From JBHOQS01 sp042408875 (GTDB taxonomy: Bacteria > Chloroflexota > UBA11872 > JBHOQS01), in assembly GCA_042408875.1 (NCBI GenBank), contig JBHOQS010000009.1, positions 1 to 64,000 of the forward strand: a DNA stretch of 64,000 nucleotides, read 5' to 3'. The stretch's first letter is position 1; each line of letters starts with the position of its first letter. The notes under the pieces are model-generated. The model did not search any database and was not told the DNA's origin. It saw only the letters and a program-made list of their open reading frames with translations. The position numbers and the translations under genes were made by a program. Of the stretch, positions 42,622-50,745 are shown one piece after another.

Positions 42622-43671
42622 CTAGAAGACGATGAGCGGCTTGATCACCCCCTCGAGCTTCTTATCCATGACCTCGAACGCCCGCTCCATCTCGTCGAAG
42701 CGGAAGGTATGCGTGGTCAGCCGGGTCGGATCAACGCGGCCGGTCTGGAGAAGGCGCAGCAGCCGCTCCATGCGCAGCCGGCCGCCGGGGCAGAGGCCGG
42801 TCCTGATCGTTTTCTCCGCCATGCCCACGCCCCAGGCGAGGCGAGGAATGCCGATCGTGTCACCATGGCCGTGGTAGCCAATGTTCGAGATCGTCCCGCC
42901 GGGCTTCGTCACCTCGATGCACTGCTGGAAGGTGATCTCCGCGCCGAGCGCCTCGATCGAGCTATCAACCCCAACGCCACCGGTGAGTTCCAGGATGCGC
43001 GCCACAACGTTTTCCTTCGTCGGGTCGAGCACGATGTCGGCGCCGTAGAACCGAGAGAGCTCCTGGCGCTGTGGGATCGATTCGACGGCAATGATCAGTC
43101 CGGCGCCGCGCAGCCTGGCGCCGGCCGTAGCCATCAGGCCCACCGGGCCCTGGGCGAAGATGGCCACCGTGCCGCCGAGAGGGATATCGGCGTTCTCCGC
43201 GCCCATGAAGCCGGTGGACATCATGTCACAGCAGTAGACGGCAGCCTCGTCGGGCACGCCATCGGGTATGTGGGCCATGTTGGCGTCGGCCTCGTTGACG
43301 TGGAAGTATTCAGCGAAGACACCATCCTTCGTGTTAGAGAACTTCCAGCCACCCAGCGGTCCGCCGGACTGTGACGGATGGCCCGCCTGCGAGGCCGGAT
43401 CGCCCCAGTCCGGAGTGATAGCGCCAACCACAACGCGATCCCCTGGCTTGAACAGCTTAACCTGGTCGCCCACCGCATGGACGATGCCGACGGCTTCGTG
43501 GCCCAGGGTGAGGTTCTCCCGCGGCCCGATTGCCCCATGCACTGTGTGTGAGTCAGAGGTGCAGATCAGCGCCATGGTCGTCCGCACGATGGCGTCGGTG
43601 GGCCCGGGCTGGGGCACGGGCTTCTCCATGAAGCCTACCGATCCGATCGAACGCATTACGAAGGCCCTCAC
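42622..43671 (-). CDS. Zinc-dependent secondary alcohol dehydrogenase (NADP-type, Thermoanaerobacter ADH-like)
   Basis: This 349-residue medium-chain dehydrogenase matches the isopropanol/2-butanol dehydrogenase group closely. The catalytic zinc ligands are Cys in ICTSDSHTV (about residue 37), His in LGHEAVG (58) and Asp in CDMMSTGFMGAE (149). The structural-zinc Cys loop is absent, as in that group. The coenzyme site is FAQGPVGLMATAGARLRGAG. ISNIGYHGHGD and GLCPGGRLRMERLL are further signatures. It should interconvert secondary alcohols and ketones, helping redox balance under low oxygen. The ATG is followed upstream by a 200-bp spacer with a strong hairpin. Confidence 0.92.
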   Translation of the reverse strand: MRAFVMRSIGSVGFMEKPVPQPGPTDAIVRTTMALICTSDSHTVHGAIGPRENLTLGHEAVGIVHAVGDQVKLFKPGDRVVVGAITPDWGDPASQAGHPSQSGGPLGGWKFSNTKDGVFAEYFHVNEADANMAHIPDGVPDEAAVYCCDMMSTGFMGAENADIPLGGTVAIFAQGPVGLMATAGARLRGAGLIIAVESIPQRQELSRFYGADIVLDPTKENVVARILELTGGVGVDSSIEALGAEITFQQCIEVTKPGGTISNIGYHGHGDTIGIPRLAWGVGMAEKTIRTGLCPGGRLRMERLLRLLQTGRVDPTRLTTHTFRFDEMERAFEVMDKKLEGVIKPLIVF

Positions 43672-43786
43672 CGCTTAACTCCTTTCTGGCTTCCTGCGTC
43701 TAGCTTCCCGCGTGGATGCCTCTGTTCGAGGGACTCTGCCTCGGAACTGCACACAGCAAGACGCGCCGACCTGTGAACAGCAAGGA

Positions 43787-43819
43787 GGGTGCTCCGGCGA
43801 GGGCCTCGCCGGAGCACCC
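43787..43819. terminator. Perfect 15-bp GC-rich hairpin
   Basis: GGGTGCTCCGGCGAG (43787-43801) pairs exactly with 43805-43819, with a three-base loop. It lies 70 bp past the stop of the small minus-strand gene at 43891 and upstream of the alcohol dehydrogenase. It is followed on the minus strand by TCCTTGCTGTT, a weak tail. Likely a transcription terminator. Confidence 0.6.
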
Positions 43820-43890
43820 GACACCGGCTTGTGGCCCCACACACCCGCGGCGCCTCCATTCCCAGCCGGGGTCCTGCGCACGCCCGCACC

Positions 43891-44127
43891 TCAGTGCGCA
43901 CCGGGCCGGCCGGACTGCTCTGGACGCCAGTTCACGCCGTAGTGTTCTGCCAGCGTATGCAGCAGTTCACGCAACAGCTCGCGCGGCACCGGCTCCTGGA
44001 GGACGGCAAGGGTCATACCCTCGTCCAGCGGCACCACCTGGAGCGAGGTCTGCTCCGGCTCGGGGCTGGCAGCCTCCGGCCGTGGCTGCTCGTCAAACGC
44101 GGCTGGATCGACGGCGTCGCCAAACAT
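43891..44127 (-). CDS. Small acidic hypothetical protein, 78 residues
   Basis: MFGDAVDPAAFDEQPRPEA begins an acidic, Pro/Glu-rich half, followed by a helical half VPRELLRELLHTLAEHYGVNWRP. No family is recognised. The gene is supported by a clear GGGAG eight bases before its ATG and by its place in a row of minus-strand stress genes, between the dksA-like gene and the alcohol dehydrogenase. A strong hairpin follows it. Confidence 0.6.
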   Translation of the reverse strand: MFGDAVDPAAFDEQPRPEAASPEPEQTSLQVVPLDEGMTLAVLQEPVPRELLRELLHTLAEHYGVNWRPEQSGRPGAH

Positions 44128-44208
44128 GACAGGACTCCCTGCGATGGGTATGGCCGAGTCAGAGACATCCGATGTCTTGACTCTATCCGGCCGGCCGGAG
44201 ACGCAGCA

Positions 44209-44691
44209 TCAGGAAAAGCCCTGACTTCTCAGCGCCAGCCCACCCTGAGCGCGGCGATCCCCTGCCTCCTCGCCACCATGCACTGCTACCTCGTGGTGTG
44301 CTGCGGCGCGCTGCCTGCGCAGGCAGCGCGCCGCGCTGGGGCGGACGGCCAGCCGCTCAGGCTCGACCGGACCGCCGCAGTCAACGCAGCGCCCGTAGCT
44401 ACCGGCATCCAGCCGCTCGATGGCCTCCACCACTGCAGCCAGATGCTGCGCCAGCTCATCGGCGAGCAGCGCGGCCGTCTCCTGCGCCGCCACATCGGCG
44501 GCAATGTCGCCGGCCTCACCGGCCGGGCCGCCCTCGGCCGCCTCGCTGGCAGCAAGCTGGCGGATCTGCCGCTGCAGGGCATCGATCTGCGCCCGCCAAT
44601 GCTCGCGCTCGGCCAGCAGCCGCGCTCGCACATCCTCAAACACTCGCCCGGTCCCGTCCTGCCGGTGAGCCTGCTGCTCCTGCGTAGTCAT
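44209..44691 (-). CDS. DksA/TraR family protein with an incomplete zinc finger
   Basis: This 160-residue protein has a long coiled-coil segment (residues 15-60, LLAEREHWRAQIDALQRQIRQL), an acidic helix, and a DksA-type finger GRCVDCGGPVEPERLAVRPSAARCLRRQ. Three of the four zinc Cys are present; the fourth is Arg (CLRR instead of CxxC). DksA-like proteins act in the RNA polymerase secondary channel in stress responses. A 45-residue extension follows the finger. The ATG at 44689-44691 has GGGAG ten bases upstream. The GGAGAACTCC element lies upstream, 34 bp from GATACT. Confidence 0.82.
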   Translation of the reverse strand: MTTQEQQAHRQDGTGRVFEDVRARLLAEREHWRAQIDALQRQIRQLAASEAAEGGPAGEAGDIAADVAAQETAALLADELAQHLAAVVEAIERLDAGSYGRCVDCGGPVEPERLAVRPSAARCLRRQRAAAHHEVAVHGGEEAGDRRAQGGLALRSQGFS

Positions 44692-44780
44692 AGCGTTCAG
44701 CTCCCGTGCACTCGTGCACATGCATTACATGCTCCATGGTCTCATCCCGGCGCTAGCCACTGAGAGGAGCGCCTGGCTCC

Positions 44781-44823
44781 AGTATCCCGTGGAACCGCGG
44801 TCGGAGGCATCAGGAGAACTCCC
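44781..44823 (-). promoter_or_regulatory. Activator-type promoter with GGAGAACTCC box before the dksA-like gene
   Basis: GGAGAACTCCC (44813-44823) has its palindrome centre 34 bp from the centre of a minus-strand -10 candidate GATACT (44786-44781), about 90 bp before the dksA-like ATG. The same core at 48679-48690 stands at the identical distance from TATGCT before the second UspA gene. The box also lies 122 bp before the Mg2+ ATPase on the other strand, so it may serve both directions. Confidence 0.5.
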
Positions 44824-44850
44824 TGTCGGGCCCGGCAGGCTCCCTGATGC
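44807..44850. repeat. Inverted repeat GCATCAGG/CCTGATGC in the ATPase leader
   Basis: The 8-bp arms at 44807-44814 and 44843-44850 enclose the GGAGAACTCCC box and GGGCCCGGC. In the plus-strand transcript it would form a hairpin about 95 nt before the ATPase start. It is not an M-box riboswitch as far as I can see. Confidence 0.5.
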
Positions 44851-44944
44851 GACCGTACGAGCAGCCCGGCCGCAGGATCGTGGGTTCTTCCCGTTGTCGG
44901 GCGCGAGCGGCAGTGCGAGAATGAGGACGAGGAGCAGACGGCAT

Positions 44945-47530
44945 ATGGGACGGCCTCCTCCCAGTTTGCTAAGCCGTGGGCGGACAGGCTCTGCGCAGCG
45001 GGGCGCTGAACCAGAGGATACGCCTTTCTGGGATACACCTTTAGCTCAACTGCTTAAGCGCTTGGAAACATTGCCGGATGGCCTCACGGCGGACGAGGCG
45101 CGGCGCCGCCTGGCGCGGTACGGCCCGAACGAGCTGCCGCGGGCTGAGCGGCGCGGCCTGGTGCTGGAACTGGTGGGGCTGCTAGCGAACCCGCTGGTGC
45201 TGGTCCTGCTGGCAGCCAGTGCAGTGTCGGCTGCTCTAGGCGAGGCCGTCAACGCAGGGCTGATCGTCCTGATCATCGCCCTGAGCCTGCTGCTCGATGC
45301 CGTGCAGGTGTACCGTTCGCAGCGGGCGGCGGAGCGTTTGCGTCAGGCGCTCGCTGTCACCGCTACTGTACTGCGTGACGGTGCCTGGGTTGAAGTTCCG
45401 CTGGCGCAGGTGGTCCCCGGTGATGTGGTGCGGCTGTCTGCCGGAGACCTGGTTCCGGCCGACGGCCGTCTGATCGAGGCCCGCGATCTCTCGGTAGATC
45501 AGGCGGCGCTGACCGGGGAGTCACTGCCGGTGGCTAAGGAGGTCGAGGAAGCACCGCCCGGCGGGAGGACACTGGCTGACGCCCGCGGGGCGGTCTTCCT
45601 TGGCACCTCGGTGGTCAGCGGCACGGGCATTGCCGTGGTAGTGCGTACCGGGCGGGCGACAGCGTACGGGCAGATCGCGGCGCGACTACGCGCCCGACCG
45701 CCGGAGACCGAGTTCGAGCGAGGCATGCGGCGCTTCGGCCTGCTGATCATGCGCACCACCCTCCTGCTGGTGCTGTTCGTCTTTCTGGTGAACGCCCTCT
45801 TTCGCCGTGATCCGCTGGAATCGTTCCTGTTCGCTGTGGCGCTGGCAGTAGGACTGACGCCTGAATTCCTGCCGATGATCATCACCGTGACGCTGGCACA
45901 GGGGGCCATGCGCATGGCCCGGCAAAAGGTGATTGTGCGGCGTCTAGCGGCGATCGAAAACTTCGGCAGCATGGATGTGCTGTGCAGTGACAAAACTGGC
46001 ACGCTGACGCGCGGCGAGATCGCGCTGGACCGGTGCATCGACACCGGTGGGCAGGAGAGCGAGCAGGTTCTGTTGCTGGCGGCGCTGAACAGCGCCTATC
46101 AGACCGGGCTGAAGAGCCCGCTGGATGGCGCCATCCTGCGACATCCGCATCCGTCGCTGGCCGAGTACGCCAAGGTAGACGAGGTGCCCTTCGACTTCCA
46201 GCGCCGGCGCGTCTCGGTGGTGGTCGAGCGCGCCGGCGAGCGGCTGCTGGTGACGAAGGGCGCGCCCGAGAGCGTCATCCCGGTCTGCGTCTGGCACGAG
46301 CAGGAGGGCAGGCGGAGGCCGCTGGACGCTGCGGCGCGCTCCCGCGTAGAGGAACAATTCCGTGCGCTGAGCAGGGAAGGCTACCGGGTACTTGCGGTGG
46401 CTTACCGGGTGGTAGCGATCCAGTTGAAATATGGTATTGCCGACGAGCAGGAACTAGTCCTGGCAGGCTTTGTGACGTTTTATGATCCGCCCAAGGAGGA
46501 TGTTGCTGCAGCGATCGAGGCGCTGCGGCGCGACGGCGTCACGGTGAAGCTCCTGACCGGCGATAACGAACTGGTCGCCCAGCATGTATGCCAGCAAGTT
46601 GGCCTGGATGTCCGGCGCGTTGTCCTGGGTGGTGAACTCGACCGCATGAGCGACGCGGCGCTTGCACACGTTGCCGAGGAGACTACTCTGTTCGCTCGAG
46701 TTACACCAGAGCAGAAACTACGCATCCTGCGCGCCCTCCAACACCGCGGCTACGTAGCGGGCTTTCTGGGCGACGGCATTAACGACGCGCCGGCGCTGCA
46801 CGCTGCTGATGTAGGCATCTCTGTCGATGGCGCGACCGATGTGGCGCGGGAGGCCGCTGAAATTGTGCTGCTGGAGCGCAGCCTGCATGTCCTGCATCAG
46901 GGAGTCCTGGAGGGGCGCCGCAGCTTCGCTAACATCACCAAGTACATTCTGATGGGCACCAGCTCCAACTTTGGCAACATGCTGAGCATGGCCGGTGCCT
47001 CGATCTTCTTGCCCTTTTTGCCGTTACTGCCGCTGCAGATCCTGCTGAATAATTTCCTGTATGACCTGGCGCAGGTGTCGCTACCCACCGACTATGTCGA
47101 TGCAGGCTTCTTGCAGCGGCCGCGGCGCTGGGACGTCGGGTTCATCCAGGAGTTCATGCTGCTCTTCGGACCGCTCAGCTCGCTGTACGACTTTCTGACA
47201 TTCTATATCCTGCTGGCGCTATTCCATGCGCCGCCGGAGCTCTTCCGCGCTGGCTGGTTCATCGAGTCGCTGGCCACGCAGACGCTGGTGATCTTCGTCA
47301 TCCGCACAGCCGGAAACCCGCTGCAGAGCCGGCCCAGCCCGGCCCTGGTTGCTACCGTACTTGCCGTCGCAGGGGCAGGCGCTGCGCTGCCGTTCACTCC
47401 GCTGGCGCCAGCATTGGGCTTCGCCAGCCCGCCGCCGGTCTTGCTGGCCGTGCTGGCTCTCCTGGTCGTGACCTACCTCGGCGTCGTCGAGCTGGCCAAG
47501 CGCTGGTTCTACCGCCACCACCGCCTGTGA
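44945..47530 (+). CDS. mgtA: Magnesium-translocating P-type ATPase (MgtA type)
   Basis: This protein of about 861 residues is an inner-membrane P-type ATPase of the P3B group that imports Mg2+. It has the phosphorylation site CSDKTGTLTRGE (near residue 345), the actuator motif LTGESLPV, the nucleotide domain VTKGAPESV, the hinge LGDGINDAPALHAADVGISVDGATDVAREAAEIVLLE, and the MgtA-type membrane motif NNFLYDLAQVSLPTDYVD. About ten membrane helices are visible. ATG 44945 has GAGGAG ten bases upstream; the long frame from 44714 is mostly leader. It is divergent from the dksA-like gene. A Ca2+ or other cation role cannot be fully excluded. Confidence 0.9.
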   Translation: MGRPPPSLLSRGRTGSAQRGAEPEDTPFWDTPLAQLLKRLETLPDGLTADEARRRLARYGPNELPRAERRGLVLELVGLLANPLVLVLLAASAVSAALGEAVNAGLIVLIIALSLLLDAVQVYRSQRAAERLRQALAVTATVLRDGAWVEVPLAQVVPGDVVRLSAGDLVPADGRLIEARDLSVDQAALTGESLPVAKEVEEAPPGGRTLADARGAVFLGTSVVSGTGIAVVVRTGRATAYGQIAARLRARPPETEFERGMRRFGLLIMRTTLLLVLFVFLVNALFRRDPLESFLFAVALAVGLTPEFLPMIITVTLAQGAMRMARQKVIVRRLAAIENFGSMDVLCSDKTGTLTRGEIALDRCIDTGGQESEQVLLLAALNSAYQTGLKSPLDGAILRHPHPSLAEYAKVDEVPFDFQRRRVSVVVERAGERLLVTKGAPESVIPVCVWHEQEGRRRPLDAAARSRVEEQFRALSREGYRVLAVAYRVVAIQLKYGIADEQELVLAGFVTFYDPPKEDVAAAIEALRRDGVTVKLLTGDNELVAQHVCQQVGLDVRRVVLGGELDRMSDAALAHVAEETTLFARVTPEQKLRILRALQHRGYVAGFLGDGINDAPALHAADVGISVDGATDVAREAAEIVLLERSLHVLHQGVLEGRRSFANITKYILMGTSSNFGNMLSMAGASIFLPFLPLLPLQILLNNFLYDLAQVSLPTDYVDAGFLQRPRRWDVGFIQEFMLLFGPLSSLYDFLTFYILLALFHAPPELFRAGWFIESLATQTLVIFVIRTAGNPLQSRPSPALVATVLAVAGAGAALPFTPLAPALGFASPPPVLLAVLALLVVTYLGVVELAKRWFYRHHRL

Positions 47531-47685
47531 GCGCGCGAGTATGTCGCGTCGGGCTGACAGCCCTGGAGTGCAGCAACCGAGCTGGTGTGGCAACGGCCCA
47601 GCCAGGGGCAAAAGCGTTTTCAGCCGTGCCGGGTCGCACCGATGTCGCTGGCCTTGTCGGCTAGGGGTAGACCCCAGTGATGGCC

Positions 47686-48597
47686 TTAGGTCTCACCTGA
47701 CGGTGCGGGAGTGCCGCCGGATGCGGACGCGGCGCGAACGAGCAGGAGCGGGACCGGCGCTGCGGTGACGAGCTTCGTGGCCACGCTCCCCAGCAACCAG
47801 CGCATGATACTGCCGCGGCCGTGTGTGGCCATCACAATGAGATCGGCGCCATGCGATTCCGCCGTGCGAATGATCATCTCCGGCACATCACCGCTCTCCA
47901 GCGTGGCCTCGATCTGCAAGCCTTCCTGCCGTAGCCGCGCCGCAAGGTCGTGGAGATAGCGTTCACGCTCATCGCGCAACGCCTCGTACTCCAGGTCGGG
48001 AAACCAGCTCTCCGGATACTGGGTCAGGTCGGAGCGTGGCATGACGCTGAGGAGCTCGATGGTGGCATTGAAGGCCCTGGCGGTGAGTAGGGCGTGCAGT
48101 AGCGCTTCTTCGGCTAGAGCCGAGCCATCGAGCGGCACGAGCAGGCGGCGGAAGCCTGGCTGGCGCGCTGCAGCTGCGGCGCGCGCCGGCACGACCAGCA
48201 CCGGGATCGTGGCAGCGCGCACGACACGATCGGCCACGCTGCCGAGCATCCAGCGTCCTAGGCCGCCGCGGCCGTGCGTGGCCATCGCAATCAGGTCGGC
48301 GCGGCCCTCCTGCGCGGCAGCCAGGATCTCCCCGGCCGGGTCGCCCCAGCGCACGATGGCGCGCACGGTGAGGCCGCTTGCTTCCAGACGCCGCTGCACG
48401 TCCTGGAGATACTCCTGCGCCTGGTCTACCGCGGCCCTGGCCAGACGGACAGACGAGCCTGACTCAAGCGGCACCGGCGCCAGCACCTGGAGGAGCCAGA
48501 GCTGGGCGTTAAAGCGCCGGGCCAGTAGCCCGGCTGGAGCCAGCGCCAGCTCGGCAAGCTCAGAGCCGTCAAGCGGCACAAGGATGCGGTGATACAT
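47686..48597 (-). CDS. Tandem universal stress protein, second copy
   Basis: This 303-residue protein has two UspA domains, each with the G-x2-G-x9-G-S nucleotide signature (MATHGRGGLGRWMLGSVADRVV and MATHGRGSIMRWLLGSVATKLV). It is a paralogue of the protein at 41063-41992 and nearly identical in the first signature. Upstream on its strand are TATGCT (-10) at 48653-48648 and, 34 bp further centre to centre, the 18-bp palindrome at 48676-48693. That is the position of a class II activator. It is divergent from the ABC-2 exporter operon. Confidence 0.93.
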   Translation of the reverse strand: MYHRILVPLDGSELAELALAPAGLLARRFNAQLWLLQVLAPVPLESGSSVRLARAAVDQAQEYLQDVQRRLEASGLTVRAIVRWGDPAGEILAAAQEGRADLIAMATHGRGGLGRWMLGSVADRVVRAATIPVLVVPARAAAAARQPGFRRLLVPLDGSALAEEALLHALLTARAFNATIELLSVMPRSDLTQYPESWFPDLEYEALRDERERYLHDLAARLRQEGLQIEATLESGDVPEMIIRTAESHGADLIVMATHGRGSIMRWLLGSVATKLVTAAPVPLLLVRAASASGGTPAPSGET

Positions 48598-48675
48598 AGG
48601 CGACCTCGCTTTCGCTCACCGTGCAGGACCCGGTAACCTCCATCCCCAGCATACCCCTGGACCGGGGGGCGCGCC

Positions 48676-48693
48676 ATCGGGAGAACTCCCGAT
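48676..48693. promoter_or_regulatory. 18-bp palindrome between the UspA and exporter genes
   Basis: ATCGGGAGAACTCCCGAT has 8-bp arms around AA. Its centre is about -43 from the expected UspA transcript start on the minus strand. It ends three bases before the -35 hexamer of the exporter promoter on the plus strand, so it could control both. The core recurs upstream of the dksA-like gene. Confidence 0.6.
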
Positions 48694-48696
48694 TGG

Positions 48697-48726
48697 TTGA
48701 CGCTGGCGACGAGCGGCTGCTATCCT
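48697..48726 (+). promoter_or_regulatory. Promoter of the ABC-2 exporter operon
   Basis: TTGACG (48697-48702) and TATCCT (48721-48726) are 18 bp apart, directly beside the 18-bp palindrome. The start site near 48733 would leave a very short leader before ATG 48744. Confidence 0.6.
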
Positions 48727-48743
48727 TGCACGAGGAAACCCCG

Positions 48744-49808
48744 ATGGCGACGGTATCCGGCCCGGCCCTCACCGTGCCCGGCGCCAACGACGCGCCGGTC
48801 ATCCACGTGCACCGCCTCTGCAAGTACTACCGCGTCTATCAGAAGCAGCCCGGCCTGCTCGGCTCGCTGCGCGGCCTGGTGCGCCGCACCTATCGCGAGG
48901 TCAGGGCCGTCGAGGATGTCTCGTTCGATATCCAGGTGGGCGAGCTGGTCGGCTTCCTGGGGCCGAACGGCGCCGGCAAGACCACCACGCTGAAGGTGCT
49001 GTCGGGCCTGCTGTACCCGACCAGTGGGCGGGTCTCCGTACTGGGCTACGACCCGTGGAAGCGGCAGCCGGAGTTCCAGCGGCAGTTCTCGCTGGTGCTG
49101 GGCCAGAAGAACCAGCTCTGGTGGGACCTGCCGGCGATCGAGTCGTTTGTGCTCAACAAAGAGATTTACGGCGTGCCGGACGCGCAGTTCCGCCGCACTC
49201 TGGAGGAGCTGGTCGAGCTGCTGGACCTCCGCCGCGTGCTCTACGTGCAGGTGCGCAAGCTCTCGCTGGGCGAGCGGATGAAGTGCGAGCTGGCGGCGGC
49301 GCTGCTGCACTCCCCGCGGGTGCTGTTTCTCGACGAGCCCACGATCGGCCTGGACGTGGTGATGCAGCAGCGCATCCGCGACTTCATCAAGGAGTACAAC
49401 CGCCGGCACGGCGCCACGATCATCCTGACCAGCCACTACATGGACGACGTGAAGGAGCTATGCCAGCGGGTGCTCATCATCAACCACGGGCGGCTGATCT
49501 ACGACGGACGCCTGGACGAGATCGTGCGCCGCTACGCCGACTGGAAGGTGCTGCTGGCCGTGTTCGAGCAGCCGGTGGAGCGGGCGCGGCTGGAGGGGTT
49601 CGGCGAGGTGGTGAGCTATGAGCCGCTCCAGGCGGCCATCCGCGTGCCGCGCAGCGAGATCGCCGCGCGCACCGGCCGGCTGTTGGCCGAGCTGCCGGTG
49701 CTGGACGTCACCATCCAGGAGACCGAGGTCGAGGACGTGATCCGCCACATCTTCGGCGAGCCAGCGGATGCCAGCGTGGCCGCGCCGGCTGAGGCTGGCG
49801 CTCTCTAA
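48744..49808 (+). CDS. ABC-2 type exporter, ATP-binding protein
   Basis: This 354-residue ATPase has Walker A GPNGAGKTTTLK, the Q-loop region VLGQKNQLWWDLPA, the signature LSLGERMKCELAAALLH (an S-L-G-E-R variant of LSGGQ), Walker B VLFLDEPT and switch His in LTSHYMDD. The N-terminal insert (KYYRVYQKQPGLLGSLRGLVRRTYREVRAVEDV) and C-terminal regulatory domain are typical of the family paired with DUF990-type permeases. The start at 48744 follows GAGGAAA. Two permease genes follow within 50 bp, so the three form one exporter operon. The substrate is unknown; drug or viologen efflux has been reported for relatives. Confidence 0.92.
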   Translation: MATVSGPALTVPGANDAPVIHVHRLCKYYRVYQKQPGLLGSLRGLVRRTYREVRAVEDVSFDIQVGELVGFLGPNGAGKTTTLKVLSGLLYPTSGRVSVLGYDPWKRQPEFQRQFSLVLGQKNQLWWDLPAIESFVLNKEIYGVPDAQFRRTLEELVELLDLRRVLYVQVRKLSLGERMKCELAAALLHSPRVLFLDEPTIGLDVVMQQRIRDFIKEYNRRHGATIILTSHYMDDVKELCQRVLIINHGRLIYDGRLDEIVRRYADWKVLLAVFEQPVERARLEGFGEVVSYEPLQAAIRVPRSEIAARTGRLLAELPVLDVTIQETEVEDVIRHIFGEPADASVAAPAEAGAL

Positions 49809-49842
49809 GGAGCCGGCAAAGGAGCCCACCGAGGAGTCCGCC

Positions 49843-50739
49843 ATGGCAGTCACCGGCGCTTCCGCACCGCCCCAGACCCCGGCAGCGCAGCCGACGCGTC
49901 CGGCCGCTGCGCCGCTGCCGCCGCTTACGCTGGGAGCGCGGCTGCGGGCGTACCGGGCCCTGCTGGCCGCATCGTACCAGGAGGCGCTGCACTATCGCGC
50001 CGAGGGCGCCGTCTGGTTCACCTTCGAGTTCGTGCAGCCGCTGGTGATGATCAGCATGTGGCTGACCGTCTACGCCGGGCGGCAGGACGTGGCCGGCTAC
50101 GCCCGGCCGGACATGGTGCTGTACTACCTGGGGGTGATGGTGCTGGCCACGCTGCTGGTGCCGCACCCAGAATGGTGGATCTCTGAGCTGATCCGCACCG
50201 GCGAGCTCTCGCAGTACCTGATCAAGCCCATGCCGGTGGCCGCCTGGCAGCTCACCAGCGAGATTGCCTGGAAGCTCGTGCGCGTGCTGCTGGTCACGCC
50301 GGTGCTGATCGTAGCGCTGCTCGTGCTTGGGCAGACCGTGCGGCCGCCAGCGCTGGAATGGTGGGGCTATCCGCTCTTCCTGGCGAGCTGCGTAGCCGGT
50401 TTCGCCCTGTGCCACTGCCTGAAGGTCACGTTGGGCTGCACGGCGTTCTGGATCAGCAAGGCCGAGGGCGTGTTCTCGTTTTACTGGCTATTCGAGCAGC
50501 TCTACAGCGGGCGTTTCATGCCGCTGGACCTCTTGCCGGCGCCGGTGGCCGCGGCGGGAGCGTGGCTGCCGTTCCCGTATATCTACTATGTGCCGCTCCA
50601 GCTCTTCCTGGGGCGCCTGAGCGGCGCGGCGCTGTGGCAGGCGCTCGGCGTGCAGCTGCTCTGGCTGATCGCAAGCGTCCTGCTCGTGCGGGTCGTGTGG
50701 CGGCGCGGACTGATCCGCTACGAGGCCATGGGCGGGTGA
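49843..50739 (+). CDS. ABC-2 type exporter, membrane permease 1 (DUF990-like)
   Basis: This 298-residue permease has an Ala/Pro-rich cytosolic N-terminus and six hydrophobic segments. Typical motifs are LLAASYQEALHYRAEGAVWFTFEFVQPLVMISMWLTVY and FWISKAEGVFSFYWLFEQLYSGRFMPLDLLP. It pairs with the permease encoded six bases downstream to form the membrane channel driven by the upstream ATPase. The ATG at 49843 has GAGGAG eight bases before it, and lies 34 bp after the ATPase stop. Confidence 0.88.
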   Translation: MAVTGASAPPQTPAAQPTRPAAAPLPPLTLGARLRAYRALLAASYQEALHYRAEGAVWFTFEFVQPLVMISMWLTVYAGRQDVAGYARPDMVLYYLGVMVLATLLVPHPEWWISELIRTGELSQYLIKPMPVAAWQLTSEIAWKLVRVLLVTPVLIVALLVLGQTVRPPALEWWGYPLFLASCVAGFALCHCLKVTLGCTAFWISKAEGVFSFYWLFEQLYSGRFMPLDLLPAPVAAAGAWLPFPYIYYVPLQLFLGRLSGAALWQALGVQLLWLIASVLLVRVVWRRGLIRYEAMGG

Positions 50740-50745
50740 GGCGCG

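Noticed and set aside
43725..43746. Imperfect inverted repeat TTCGAGG/CCTCGGAA before the alcohol dehydrogenase as a third GGAGAACTCC-type site
   Set aside because: The core differs and no -10 box lies at the 34-bp distance seen for the other two.
44714..44944. M-box Mg2+ riboswitch before the Mg2+ ATPase
   Set aside because: The leader has one hairpin around the GGAGAACTCCC box, but none of the M-box conserved loops could be found.
48676..48693. DosR (dormancy) box
   Set aside because: In the DosR consensus six bases separate GGGA and TCCC; here there are four, so it is a different element.
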